Positions 16,272 to 25,727 of a stretch of 64,000 bases of DNA are shown here, piece after piece (within the stretch, counting starts at the first letter, position 1; each line of letters opens with the position of its first letter). A program made the position numbers and the translations under genes. Source of the DNA: JABDJX01 sp039942715 (GTDB lineage Bacteria; Pseudomonadota; Alphaproteobacteria; Rhodobacterales; Rhodobacteraceae); contig JBDVBY010000001.1 of assembly GCA_039942715.1 (NCBI GenBank), positions 1 to 64,000 of the forward strand. The letters run 5' to 3'. The notes under the pieces were generated by a model, which had not been told where the DNA came from, did no database searches, and was given only the letters and a program-made list of their open reading frames with translations.

Positions 16272-17089
16272 GTGATGCGACCTTCGATCTCGAGTCGCGC
16301 CTTGGAACGCCGTGGAAAAAGCCGCCCTTTGTGCAGCGCACTTGGCTGCGATGGACGCTTTTGGCAGGCTTCGTCGCCTATCTGATAGCAGCTTTCATGA
16401 CCATTGATGTGAATTGGGCGCGGGTTTACGAGGGTCTGGAGCGGGGCAAGCAATTTGTGCTGGCCTTCACGTCGCCGGATTTCACCTCGCGCTCGTCCGA
16501 CATTTACGAGGGCATGATGGAAAGTATCATTATGACCGTCGCCTCGTCGGTCGTTGGCATCGCCATTTCTATCCCCATCGCTTTAGGGGCCGCGCGCAAC
16601 ATCGCGCCTTTGCCAGTCTACTTGGTGTGTCGTGGGATCATCGCGATCAGCCGGGCGTTGCAGGAGATTATCGTTGCTATCCTTTTGGTGGCGATCTTTG
16701 GCTTTGGCCCGTTGGCTGGGTTCCTGACGTTGAGTTTCGCGACCATTGGGTTCCTCTCCAAGCTGTTGGCCGAGGACATCGAAAGCATGGATCGCACACA
16801 GGCCGAGGCGATCAAAGCGTCGGGTGCGAAATGGACACAATGGATCAATTACGGTGTGCAACCCCAAGTTATGCCACGTCTTATTGGCCTGTCGATCTAT
16901 CGTGTGGACATTAATTTCCGCGAGAGCGCGATCCTTGGTCTGGTTGGAGCGGGCGGTATCGGCGCGACACTGAACACCGCCTTTGATCGTTATGAGTACG
17001 ATACGGCAGCGGCGATTTTGTTGCTGATTATCGTTATCGTCATGGCGCTTGAGTATCTGTCGGGCCTTATCCGCGCGAGGGTGCAGTAA
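16268..17089 (+). CDS. phnE: phosphonate-type ABC transporter permease
   Basis: A 273-residue inner-membrane permease with about six hydrophobic segments and the BPD_transp_1 coupling loop (EAIKASGAKWTQWINYGV at about 179-196), followed by INFRESAILGLVGAGGIG, the phnE signature. It pairs with the second permease to make a heterodimeric channel. It overlaps phnC at its start by 4 bases and the second permease at its end by one base. Confidence 0.9.
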   Translation: MSDATFDLESRLGTPWKKPPFVQRTWLRWTLLAGFVAYLIAAFMTIDVNWARVYEGLERGKQFVLAFTSPDFTSRSSDIYEGMMESIIMTVASSVVGIAISIPIALGAARNIAPLPVYLVCRGIIAISRALQEIIVAILLVAIFGFGPLAGFLTLSFATIGFLSKLLAEDIESMDRTQAEAIKASGAKWTQWINYGVQPQVMPRLIGLSIYRVDINFRESAILGLVGAGGIGATLNTAFDRYEYDTAAAILLLIIVIVMALEYLSGLIRARVQ

Positions 17090-17904
17090 TGCCAGTAACT
17101 GATGCAGGCGGATTGAAGCTTTGGCAGCGGCGTGCGCCGCGCGAAAGCCTGTTTCACTGGGTGCTGTGGCTGATCGGGATCGCGATTTTCGCCTATTGTT
17201 GGCAGCAAATTTCCAAATCAACCACGTGGTTCTTTGTTTGGGATGCACCGCGCATTGCTGACGACATCTGGACGCGGGCCACGCCGCCGAAATGGGAATA
17301 CATCACCCAACTTGGCAAGCCGATCTGGGACACGCTGAACATCGCCACGCTTGGCACGATCTTTGCGCTGATCCTCGCCGTGCCCGTCGCGTTTCTGGCG
17401 GCCAGCAACACAACACCGTCGCGGTATATCATTCGACCCGTCGCGCTTTTGATCATCGTCTCAACCCGCTCGATCAACTCACTGATCTGGGCGCTTTTGC
17501 TAATCGCCATCATTGGTCCCGGCGTTTTTGCAGGTGTGATCGCAATCGCCATCCGCTCCATCGGGTTCTGTGCCAAGCTGCTTTACGAGGCCATTGAAGA
17601 AATCGACGACACGCAGGTCGAGGCGATCAAGGCGACCGGAGCATCGCAATGGCAGGTCATGGCCTATGGGATTGTGCCGCAAATCATGCCCGCCTTTGCC
17701 GGGATTGCTGTGTTCCGCTGGGACATCAATATTCGCGAATCCACTGTGCTTGGGTTGGTCGGGGCAGGTGGGATCGGCTTGCAGCTTTCCGCATCGCTGA
17801 ACGTGCTGGCGTGGCCTCAGGTATCGCTGATCTTGCTGGTCATTCTGGCCGCGGTGGTGATTTCTGAATGGGTGTCGGCCAAAGTGCGCGGTGCGATTAT
17901 CTGA
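17089..17904 (+). CDS. phnE: phosphonate-type ABC transporter permease, second copy
   Basis: A 271-residue permease, paralogous to the one upstream, with its own coupling loop (EAIKATGASQWQVMAYGIV) and INIRESTVLGLVGAGGIG. Adjacent phnE duplicates are common in PhnCDE-type importers, giving a heterodimeric membrane domain. The ATG overlaps the preceding TAA by one base. The operon ends here, and the next gene lies 165 bases downstream. Confidence 0.9.
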   Translation: MPVTDAGGLKLWQRRAPRESLFHWVLWLIGIAIFAYCWQQISKSTTWFFVWDAPRIADDIWTRATPPKWEYITQLGKPIWDTLNIATLGTIFALILAVPVAFLAASNTTPSRYIIRPVALLIIVSTRSINSLIWALLLIAIIGPGVFAGVIAIAIRSIGFCAKLLYEAIEEIDDTQVEAIKATGASQWQVMAYGIVPQIMPAFAGIAVFRWDINIRESTVLGLVGAGGIGLQLSASLNVLAWPQVSLILLVILAAVVISEWVSAKVRGAII

Positions 17905-18069
17905 TCTGTGTACCGTTTCGCTTTCATATCTAAAAAATTACGCTAGGCTCGTTTCTGGGTGGAATACGAACCGAGCTTTGAACTTGGTCAAAAGGCCTGC
18001 TTGGCAAGCGATCTGTTTGGCAAGGAAGAATAAGCGGGGCCAAAACGGCTCGCACTTGGGAGGACTATC

Positions 18070-19095
18070 ATGAAGAGAATGACCACACTTGCGCTGACAT
18101 CTGTTGTCGCGCTCACCGCAGGCGTTTCTGCCGCACAAGCCGACAAGCTGACGCTTTATTGTTCCGCGCAGGAAGACTGGTGCCAGTTGATGGCGCGCAG
18201 CTTTGAGGATGCGACCGGCATCGATGTGAACATGACGCGCAAATCGTCGGGCGAGACATTCGCACAGATCAAAGCGGAATCCGCCAACCCTAAAGGCGAC
18301 GTCTGGTGGGGTGGCACGGGTGATCCACACCTGCAGGCTGCCGAGGAAAATCTGACAGCGGCTTATGTCTCTCCGATGCGCGGCGAGTTGCACGACTGGG
18401 CGATCTCGCAAGCAACAAGTGCTGGTGATAAGACCATCGGAATTTACTCAGGCGCACTTGGATATGGCTATAACACTGACCTTCTGGCCTCGAACAATCT
18501 GCCCGAGCCTGCATGCTGGAAAGACCTGTTGAAGCCCGAATACAAAGGCCACGTTCAGATGGCAAACCCGAACTCTTCGGGCACGGCCTACACGACACTG
18601 GCCTCAATGGTGCAGTTGTTTGGCGAAGACGAAGGCTTTGAATTCATGAAAGGTTTGCACGCCAACGTGAACCAATACACCAAGTCTGGTTCGGCCCCGA
18701 TCAAAGCGGCGGGTCGTGGTGAAAACACCATCGGCATCGTCTTTATGCACGACGCGGTCAAGCAAGCGGTCTCGGGATTCCCGGTGAAGGTTGTGGCTCC
18801 GTGCGAGGGTACAGGCTATGAGATCGGCTCGATGTCGATCATCGATGGCGCGCGCAATATGGACGAAGCCAAGGCGTTTTACGACTGGGCGCTTTCGACC
18901 GATGCTCAGAACCTTGCACTTGAAGTGAACGCGTTTCAGGTGCCGTCCAACAAGGGGGCTGACACATCGCCATCCGCACCGGACATGTCGACGATCAAAC
19001 TGATTGATTACGACTTCAAAACCTATGGTTCGTCTGCTGAACGCAAGCGTTTGTTGCAAAAGTGGGATGAAGACGTCTCTACATTGCCGCAGTAA
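18070..19095 (+). CDS. FbpA/AfuA-type ABC substrate-binding protein
   Basis: A 341-residue periplasmic binding protein. The signal peptide covers about 1-24 (SAAQADKL). The sequence matches the ferric-binding-protein superfamily: LTLYCSAQEDWCQLMARSFE, SGETFAQIKAE, NPKGDVWWGG, ANPNSSGTAYTTLAS and EAKAFYDWALS. Members of this superfamily bind ferric iron, but others bind sugar phosphates (AfuA) or 2-aminoethylphosphonate, so the ligand is open. I do not see the adjacent Tyr-Tyr pair used by FbpA for iron. It begins a three-gene importer unit (18070-22387). Confidence 0.8.
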   Translation: MKRMTTLALTSVVALTAGVSAAQADKLTLYCSAQEDWCQLMARSFEDATGIDVNMTRKSSGETFAQIKAESANPKGDVWWGGTGDPHLQAAEENLTAAYVSPMRGELHDWAISQATSAGDKTIGIYSGALGYGYNTDLLASNNLPEPACWKDLLKPEYKGHVQMANPNSSGTAYTTLASMVQLFGEDEGFEFMKGLHANVNQYTKSGSAPIKAAGRGENTIGIVFMHDAVKQAVSGFPVKVVAPCEGTGYEIGSMSIIDGARNMDEAKAFYDWALSTDAQNLALEVNAFQVPSNKGADTSPSAPDMSTIKLIDYDFKTYGSSAERKRLLQKWDEDVSTLPQ

Positions 19096-19097
19096 CT

Positions 19098-21311
19098 TTG
19101 CGCCAAGACCAAAGCGAAACAACTGCTTCCCCGGCGCTGATCTTTTGGATCGCCGCCGGGTGGGTGGGCCTCCTTCTTCTGCCCTGGTATGGGGTAGAGG
19201 ACGGCTTCTTCTCGTTTGCATGGCTGTTTGACGGATACCCGTTTGACGAAGATTACGCGCCTGCTGCGTTTCTGATCGGGCAGGGTGAAAAGCTGTGGCT
19301 TGCGCCGTTGGTGGCCCCGCTGATCGCCGCCTTGTTTGCGCTCGGCCGCAAGAAAAGCGATCCGCTTTATGCGAAAATACTGATCCTTTCGGGCGCTATC
19401 GGCTTTGGTTGGTTGATCGCCCAAGGCTTTGGCATCGGCATTCGCGGGCTGACGTTTGATTGGCTCAAGGCGCTGTTCCCCGACTTTGGCGACCGCCAGT
19501 TTGGCATGGGCTATGGCGCGCTTTTGGTGGCCTCGGCCTATCTGTTTCTGTTCACCCAAGGCATCGCGGCGCGCGGTGCGATCAACGGCGATGTCTTTGT
19601 CGTCAGCGCGATTGGTGGCGTGATCGTGATCGTCACGACGTTTGTTTTCTTTCCTATCGCTAAGATGTTGCTCGCGGCTTTCATCACCGAAGAGGGTGGC
19701 TATTCGGCGTCTGTTTTCGCGTCCAAGTTCTTTGACGACAGGCTATGGGGGCTTGGATGTCTTTCCGGCGGGCGCTGTGGCGCTGCGTGGAATTCGTTGT
19801 TTCTTGCGATCCTTGTCGGATTTCTGACCACCGTTTTGGGGCTTGTTTTTGCCCTTGTCGTGACCCGCTCAGGCTTCCGCTACAAACGGGCACTGCGCGC
19901 ACTCACCGTGCTGCCGATCATCACACCGCCTTTCGTGATTGGTTTGGCGTTGATCCTGCTGTTCGGTCTATCCGGCTCCGTCACACAGTTCTTTGCCGAG
20001 CTGTTCGGTGTGCAACCAACGCGCTGGCTTTATGGCATGCCGGGCGTTTTGATTGCGCAAACCTTGGCTTTCACACCCATCGCGTTCCTAGTGCTGATCG
20101 GCGTTGTCGAAGGTGTCTCGCCGTCAATGGAAGAGGCCGCGCAAACCCTACGCGCAAACCGTTGGCAGACGTTCCGCACGGTTTCATTGCCTCTTATGCG
20201 ACCCGGATTGGCAAATGCGTTCCTGCTTGGCTTCATTGAAAGCATGGCGGATTTCGGCAACCCGCTGGTGCTTGGCGGCAATTTCGATGTGCTTTCGACC
20301 GAGATTTTCTTTGCGATCGTTGGCGCACAATACGACCAAGGGCGCGCTGCGGTTTTGGCGATGGTGCTGTTGTTCTTCACGCTGTCGGCTTTTTACGCAC
20401 AACGCATGTGGCTTGGGAAGAAGAGCTACACCACAGTTTCCGGCAAGGGCGATGCGGGCGTGCATCCTTTGATGCCATCGGGTCTTTCAATCCCGGTTTT
20501 CATCGCTGCTGGCGTCTGGGGCCTATTCACGATCGTCGTCTATGGCATGATCCTTTACGGCAGCGTCGTTGAGCTTTGGGGCGTGAACAACACGCTAACG
20601 TTCAAGCATTACGTCACCGCGTTTTCGGTGCGTATTGAGGACAGCGGTATTCGCTGGACGGGTGCCGCTTGGGATAGTTTCTGGACGACGATTTACATCG
20701 CCGCTGCTGCGGCACCGCTCACTGCGATTGTCGGGTTGATCACCGCGTATCTTCTGACACGTCAGAATTTCGCGGGCAAAAACGCGTTTGAATTCGGCAC
20801 CATGCTGAGCTTTGCCATTCCCGGTACTGTCATTGGCGTCAGCTATATTCTGGCGTTTAATGTGCCGCCAATCGAGATCACCGGCACCGGCATTATCCTG
20901 ATCGTCAGTTTCATCTTCCGCAACATGCCCGTGGGTGTGCGCGCAGGAATCGCGTCGATGAGCCAGCTTGATAAATCGCTTGATGAATCCTCGCTGACGC
21001 TTGGCGCGAACTCTTGGCAGACTTTCCGCAAAATCATTTTGCCGCTGCTGCGCCCCGCGATTTTGGCAGCACTTGTCTACAGTTTCGTGCGTGCAATGAC
21101 GGCGATTTCAGCGGTGATTTTTCTTGTGTCGGCAGAATACGACATGGCCACCAGCTATATTATTGGTCGCGTTGAGAACAACGACTACGGCCTTGCGATT
21201 GCCTATTCCACTACGTTGATCTTTGTGATGCTGACCGCGGTCGGGTTGCTGCAACTACTGGTGGGTCGCACAAAAATCGGACGCCGCACACAATTCGGGG
21301 CAGGAGAATAA
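19098..21311 (+). CDS. FbpB/AfuB-type ABC transporter permease, two-domain
   Basis: A 737-residue inner-membrane protein made of two permease domains in one chain. Coupling loops occur at EEAAQTLRANRWQTFRTVSL (about 345) and DESSLTLGANSWQTFRKIIL (about 633), one per half. An N-terminal region of about 200 residues adds further membrane segments. Fused permeases of this type serve Fbp/Afu-type importers. The start is a TTG 2 bases after the binding-protein stop; no better start is visible, so the N-terminus is uncertain. It is followed 2 bases later by the ATPase gene. Confidence 0.8.
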   Translation: MRQDQSETTASPALIFWIAAGWVGLLLLPWYGVEDGFFSFAWLFDGYPFDEDYAPAAFLIGQGEKLWLAPLVAPLIAALFALGRKKSDPLYAKILILSGAIGFGWLIAQGFGIGIRGLTFDWLKALFPDFGDRQFGMGYGALLVASAYLFLFTQGIAARGAINGDVFVVSAIGGVIVIVTTFVFFPIAKMLLAAFITEEGGYSASVFASKFFDDRLWGLGCLSGGRCGAAWNSLFLAILVGFLTTVLGLVFALVVTRSGFRYKRALRALTVLPIITPPFVIGLALILLFGLSGSVTQFFAELFGVQPTRWLYGMPGVLIAQTLAFTPIAFLVLIGVVEGVSPSMEEAAQTLRANRWQTFRTVSLPLMRPGLANAFLLGFIESMADFGNPLVLGGNFDVLSTEIFFAIVGAQYDQGRAAVLAMVLLFFTLSAFYAQRMWLGKKSYTTVSGKGDAGVHPLMPSGLSIPVFIAAGVWGLFTIVVYGMILYGSVVELWGVNNTLTFKHYVTAFSVRIEDSGIRWTGAAWDSFWTTIYIAAAAAPLTAIVGLITAYLLTRQNFAGKNAFEFGTMLSFAIPGTVIGVSYILAFNVPPIEITGTGIILIVSFIFRNMPVGVRAGIASMSQLDKSLDESSLTLGANSWQTFRKIILPLLRPAILAALVYSFVRAMTAISAVIFLVSAEYDMATSYIIGRVENNDYGLAIAYSTTLIFVMLTAVGLLQLLVGRTKIGRRTQFGAGE

Positions 21312-21313
21312 CC

Positions 21314-22387
21314 ATGGTCGAAACACGCATTACCGGCAAAGCTGCGCCCGTTCGGTTTGACAAAGTCTCCAAAAGGTTTGGGCGCGATGTCGTGGCGGTG
21401 GACAGTATTGATCTGCACGTTGAGGCTGGAAAACTGGTCACGCTGCTTGGCCCGTCAGGGTGCGGGAAGACGACGACGTTGCGCATGATTGCAGGGTTGG
21501 AAATGGCCAGCGAGGGCAAAATCCTGATTGGGGATCGCGATGTCACCACGTTGCCCGCCACAGATCGTGATGTGTCGATGGTGTTTCAATCCTACGCGCT
21601 GTTCCCGCATATGAGTGTGCTTGAAAACGTCTCTTATGGCCTCACGTTCTCGGGCTTTTCCAAGGAAGAAACACGCGCCCGCGCAATGGCCGGGCTTGAT
21701 TTGGTTGGCCTCAAAGGGTTCGATTCACGCCTTCCCAGTGAGCTGTCTGGTGGCCAACAACAGCGTGTCGCGGTGGCGCGCGCTTTGGTTCTGGAGCCAC
21801 AGGTTTTGCTGTTTGACGAACCGCTTTCAAACCTTGATGCCAAGCTGCGCCGCCAAGTGCGCGAAGACATCCGCGCTATTCAGCAAGACCTCGGACTAAC
21901 AGTCGTCTACGTCACCCATGATCAGGAAGAGGCGCTCGCCGTTTCTGACGAAATCGTCGTAATGCGCAACGCAGCGATTGCACAGATCGGCACACCGCGC
22001 AGCCTTTATGATGCCCCGGTAGATGAGTTTGTCGCCGACTTTATTGGCGAGGCGAACATTTTGCCCTGTAAAATTGAAAGCGTCGAAAACGATGCGGCCA
22101 CGATCAACATCGAAGGCTATCGCCACGTCCTTCCCTCGCGCGGTTTGAACGCTGGGCCTGCAAAACTGGCGGTGCGTCCCTCGCGTTTGGTCATCGGGGC
22201 ACAAGATGGATTCAAGGTGAAAATCGCTAAGGCGACCTACGTTGGCGTACGCATGGAATATACGCTGGACGCCAGTTTTGGGCAGATGTTTGCTGTGCAA
22301 GACGAGGTCGACGCGCCTCTTGACGTGGGAAGCGAAGTAACCGTTGGCTTTGCGCACAAGGGGCCTGTTTTGTTGCCGGAAGCCTAA
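21314..22387 (+). CDS. ABC transporter ATP-binding protein, FbpC/PotA type
   Basis: A 357-residue ABC ATPase. It has Walker A (GPSGCGKTTTLRMIAG), Q-loop (MVFQSYALFPHM), signature (LSGGQQQRVAVARAL), Walker B (VLLFDEPLSNLD), H-loop (VTHDQEEAL), and a C-terminal extension of about 120 residues with the OB-like regulatory domain (TOBE) of CUT1/Fbp/Pot transporters. It completes the importer with the two genes upstream, starting 2 bases after the permease stop. Confidence 0.88.
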   Translation: MVETRITGKAAPVRFDKVSKRFGRDVVAVDSIDLHVEAGKLVTLLGPSGCGKTTTLRMIAGLEMASEGKILIGDRDVTTLPATDRDVSMVFQSYALFPHMSVLENVSYGLTFSGFSKEETRARAMAGLDLVGLKGFDSRLPSELSGGQQQRVAVARALVLEPQVLLFDEPLSNLDAKLRRQVREDIRAIQQDLGLTVVYVTHDQEEALAVSDEIVVMRNAAIAQIGTPRSLYDAPVDEFVADFIGEANILPCKIESVENDAATINIEGYRHVLPSRGLNAGPAKLAVRPSRLVIGAQDGFKVKIAKATYVGVRMEYTLDASFGQMFAVQDEVDAPLDVGSEVTVGFAHKGPVLLPEA

Positions 22388-22424
22388 TGCCACGGCAAAA
22401 TCGCTTCTGTGGGTGAGGCAAGTC

Positions 22425-23303
22425 CTAACCCACAACAACCACGTCAACAGCCTGCGCATTCCTTTGCCCGCCCGACGACCGCAAATGCCCGCTGACCGGA
22501 GGCAGGTCGCCGTAATCGCGCCCGTAGCCAACAACGATGTGATCGGTGCCGACCAAGGTGGCATTGGTTGGGTCGTACTCGATCCAACCCTGCACAGGCC
22601 CACACCACGCGCGCACCCAAGCGTGCATGGCATCAGCTCCTTCAAGCCGAACGCCACCTTCGGGCGGTCGGGTGCGTAAAAAGCCGCTGACATAACCTGC
22701 GGGGATATCAACGGCTTGCAGGGCAAGGATCATGATGTGGGTAAAGTCCTGGCACACACCGCGTTTTAGACGAAATGCCTCTGCAGGGTCGGTGTCCACG
22801 TTGGTTGCGTCGCCGTCAAAAGTCATGGCATCAAACAAGGCCTGGCCGATCTGGATGACATTTAAGGCGGCGCTGTCGTCGGAGCGATAAATCGCTTTGG
22901 CAAATTCAGTGATCGCGCCATTTGAATTCAGCCGCGGGGATGGCCCCAGAAAATGAAGCGGCGAGTCTGCTCCAAGGTCGGTCATCCCGCTCCAAAGGAC
23001 GCGGAGATCACGTGCGGGAGGAGAGGTATCTTGCCACGGCACCAAGGGCGTCATTTCAACGTGACACGCGAGACTTATCTCCATGTCTTTGTGCGAGCGC
23101 GAATGCACGCAGGTGGTAGTCATGTTGCCAAAGAAATCGGTCGTTTCGCTGTGCGCATCCGGCTCGGGGGTGATCTCCAATAGGTGGGTGGTCAGATGCT
23201 GGCGCTCTGGGATCATTTTGGGGGAAACACGAATAAGGTGTCTCCCGTTGGTAGCGGTCTGATTATAGTTATGGGTGATTTTCAGGCGGACGCTATAAAT
23301 CAT
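22425..23303 (-). CDS. transglutaminase-like superfamily protein, short form
   Basis: A 292-residue protein with an N-terminal Transglut_N-type strand region and a transglutaminase core. The catalytic triad is visible: Cys184 (RGVCQDFTH), His227 (DAMHAWV) and Asp244 (EYDPTNA). It probably cleaves or forms peptide/isopeptide bonds rather than acting as a blood-clotting-type enzyme. It follows the ATP-grasp/alpha-E gene by 2 bases and is the last gene of the three-gene minus-strand operon. A 7-base inverted repeat (TGTGGGT/ACCCACA) overlaps its stop codon. Confidence 0.85.
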   Translation of the reverse strand: MIYSVRLKITHNYNQTATNGRHLIRVSPKMIPERQHLTTHLLEITPEPDAHSETTDFFGNMTTTCVHSRSHKDMEISLACHVEMTPLVPWQDTSPPARDLRVLWSGMTDLGADSPLHFLGPSPRLNSNGAITEFAKAIYRSDDSAALNVIQIGQALFDAMTFDGDATNVDTDPAEAFRLKRGVCQDFTHIMILALQAVDIPAGYVSGFLRTRPPEGGVRLEGADAMHAWVRAWCGPVQGWIEYDPTNATLVGTDHIVVGYGRDYGDLPPVSGHLRSSGGQRNAQAVDVVVVG

Positions 23304-23305
23304 GA

Positions 23306-25723
23306 TCAGATAAAATAGGCCGCGTTCAGCGCGCTCGAAATGTCCCAGATGTCTTTGCGCAATCGAAGCAGAAAAGCCGGGTCAATCTGTGCTGTCTCGC
23401 TTGTGGCAAGGTGGGTTTCAACGCGCAACGTCCGCCGCGCCACATCGCTGAGGGTATGGCTTCCGGTTTCGTGGGGCAGGTGAGAAATATGCTCTTTGGC
23501 GCGCGCGATGTGATAGCGGACTGAGCGTGGATTTTGCGGATCAAGTCCTAGCAAATCAAGCACAGACGCGGTGCTGGCCTGCGTCATAAAACGTGCGCGG
23601 TGGGACACAACGCTGTCGCCAATATCAAGGGCAAGATCGAAGGCGCCTGTTGGGGCAGACTCTTCAATACAAGCGGCCAGAACGGTGCACATATTGGCTG
23701 CGCGTTCTAGCGAAACGCCGAGGCTGAGAAAGCGCCAGCCATCCGAGCGATACATGTTTTCATGTACGAGACCGGAAAAGCCAGTGACCTGTCGCAACAG
23801 AGCCGAAATCTCTATTGGGATGTCATCAATCGAAACAGGGCGCCGATCCAATTCGCGCATGTGTTTGACCAAAGCGCGCAGTGCCACCAGCCCGTCGGGA
23901 GATAACCGGTCACTGATCCGCGTGGCCGATTGCAATCCCAGATCAAGCGGTTTGCCAAAGCGTTTCGCCATGTCAGAGGCGTCGGGCGCAACCTTGTCCA
24001 TCAGGGCGGCGCGCATGAATTTTGGCACAGCATCACTGTGTTTCATCCCTTCCGAGATGCGCGCGAAATAGGCGCGGAAAAAGCGCATGTTTTGTTCGGC
24101 GCGCTCGACATAGCGCCCGACCCAAAACAGATTGTCCGCCGCCCGGCTTGGCAAGATCGACTGGGTGGCGGTGTGACTGTGCGCCGGAGAGTTTTGCGTC
24201 AAAAGGCTGGGCGTTTCGACTTTGGTTTTGCTGGCAACCCAAACGTCAGCCACTTTGCCGCCCTGTTGCATTGCCAAAGCTTTGGCGTCCAAACTGGCGC
24301 TGATGCGCGCATAGCCCCCGGGCATCACGGCCCAACCTTCGTTTGTCCGTCCCAGCGAGATGCGGATACACATCGGGCGTGCGACAAGGGCCCCGTCCTC
24401 GAAAGCAGGTGCGGTCGACAAGGTCACGGCCTCTTGTCCAACAAGGTTTTGCCCGTCGTTTTGCAGCATCTCTTTAAACGCTGCGGCGCGTGGACTGTTC
24501 GGGTCGTGCCCAAGCGAAAGCGTTGTCGGATCAGCCATCAGTGGCGTTGTCGAAAACGCATTGCCCACCATCATCCGATCTCGATTGGCCATCACTTCGT
24601 CGCGTTGGCTGTCTTGGCCGCACCACCACGTTGCAATGTTGGGCAGCGACAGGGCGTGACCAAGGCGTGCGCGTGCGATCTTGGGCAGGAACGCCATCAA
24701 CGCGCGGGTTTCAAGCACACCAGCGCCGACCATGTTCACCGTCTTTAAGGCCCCATCGCGCAAGGCTTGCACCAAACCTGCAGCGCCAAGCATCGAAGAG
24801 GCATCAAGCTCTAGAGGGTCAAACATCGTGCTCGGCAAACGGTTCCACAGCAAGCTGATCGGTTTGTTGCCTGCCACCGTGCGCACCATCGCTTTGCCGT
24901 CCTGCACGATCAAATCCTCGCCCTCGACCAGCAACAGCCCCAAATAGCGCGCCATATAGGCGTGTTCGGCATAGTTCTGGTTCATCGGTCCGGGTGACAG
25001 AAGCGCGATTTCGCCGGCGCTGCGTCCTTTCATGGCAATCAGCGTTTGCTGGAATTGCTGAAAGAAGCCAGCAAGGCGATGGATGTTGGCGTCGTTGAAA
25101 AAGTTAGGAAACACGCGGCCCATTGCGATCCGGTTTTCAATCGCAAAGCCAGTTGTCGACGGTGCTTCCACCACATCGCTGATCACCCACCATTTCCCGT
25201 CCGGGCCGCGCCCAAGCTCAAAGGACAGCGTGTTCAGCAACGGCGCCGTTGAGTGGAGCGTGCCGACCATCGGGCGCAGCCAAGCTGGATTTTGACTTAA
25301 GAGTGTCGCCGGCAACTGGCCGGAGCTGACTAACGTATTGGCCCCGTAGAAGTCGCTCAAAATATCTTCCAGCAGGTTCGCCCGTTCAATCAGGCCCGCT
25401 GAAATCGTTTGCCACTCTGCATCATCCAGAATGACCGGAATGTGGCTAAGCGGCCATTCCCGCTCGGTTGACATGCTTTCGTCGTATTGGCGGTACAGCA
25501 CACCCGCATCTCGCAAATACTGATCGCCACGCGCAAATCGGCGCGCAAGTGCGTCTGGGGTGAGTGTACTTAGATGCTCAAAGAACGGTGTCCAAACGGG
25601 TTTCAACTGACCGTCAGACGTGACCATTTCGTCGTTGCGCGGCACGCTCGCATCAAGCTGTGCAACATACCGCGCAAGCAGGTTTGCTGCAGCATCGTTG
25701 ATCTGAAAAGACGCGGATTGCAT
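23306..25723 (-). CDS. circularly permuted ATP-grasp and alpha-E fusion protein
   Basis: An 805-residue protein. The N-terminal about 480 residues are the circularly permuted type-2 ATP-grasp region (DUF404/407-like: ILSDFYGANTLV, SPGPMNQNYAEHAYMARYLG, GVLETRALMAF), predicted to ligate amines to carboxylates. The C-terminal about 310 residues are the helical alpha-E domain (DUF403-like, from LFWVGRYVERAEQNMRF onward). ATP-grasp ligases with transglutaminases are predicted to make or trim short peptides (established comparative work on amidoligases). The ATG at 25723 is chosen, 4 bases after the upstream stop; the frame is open to 25756. Confidence 0.85.
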   Translation of the reverse strand: MQSASFQINDAAANLLARYVAQLDASVPRNDEMVTSDGQLKPVWTPFFEHLSTLTPDALARRFARGDQYLRDAGVLYRQYDESMSTEREWPLSHIPVILDDAEWQTISAGLIERANLLEDILSDFYGANTLVSSGQLPATLLSQNPAWLRPMVGTLHSTAPLLNTLSFELGRGPDGKWWVISDVVEAPSTTGFAIENRIAMGRVFPNFFNDANIHRLAGFFQQFQQTLIAMKGRSAGEIALLSPGPMNQNYAEHAYMARYLGLLLVEGEDLIVQDGKAMVRTVAGNKPISLLWNRLPSTMFDPLELDASSMLGAAGLVQALRDGALKTVNMVGAGVLETRALMAFLPKIARARLGHALSLPNIATWWCGQDSQRDEVMANRDRMMVGNAFSTTPLMADPTTLSLGHDPNSPRAAAFKEMLQNDGQNLVGQEAVTLSTAPAFEDGALVARPMCIRISLGRTNEGWAVMPGGYARISASLDAKALAMQQGGKVADVWVASKTKVETPSLLTQNSPAHSHTATQSILPSRAADNLFWVGRYVERAEQNMRFFRAYFARISEGMKHSDAVPKFMRAALMDKVAPDASDMAKRFGKPLDLGLQSATRISDRLSPDGLVALRALVKHMRELDRRPVSIDDIPIEISALLRQVTGFSGLVHENMYRSDGWRFLSLGVSLERAANMCTVLAACIEESAPTGAFDLALDIGDSVVSHRARFMTQASTASVLDLLGLDPQNPRSVRYHIARAKEHISHLPHETGSHTLSDVARRTLRVETHLATSETAQIDPAFLLRLRKDIWDISSALNAAYFI

Positions 25724-25727
25724 CACT

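Noticed and set aside
17905..18069. Possible Fur box upstream of the 18070 binding protein
   Set aside because: No convincing match to an iron-responsive operator, so iron control is not claimed.
22408..22434. Terminator between convergent ABC ATPase and transglutaminase genes
   Set aside because: TGTGGGT/ACCCACA forms a stem, but no T tract follows on either side and it overlaps the transglutaminase stop.
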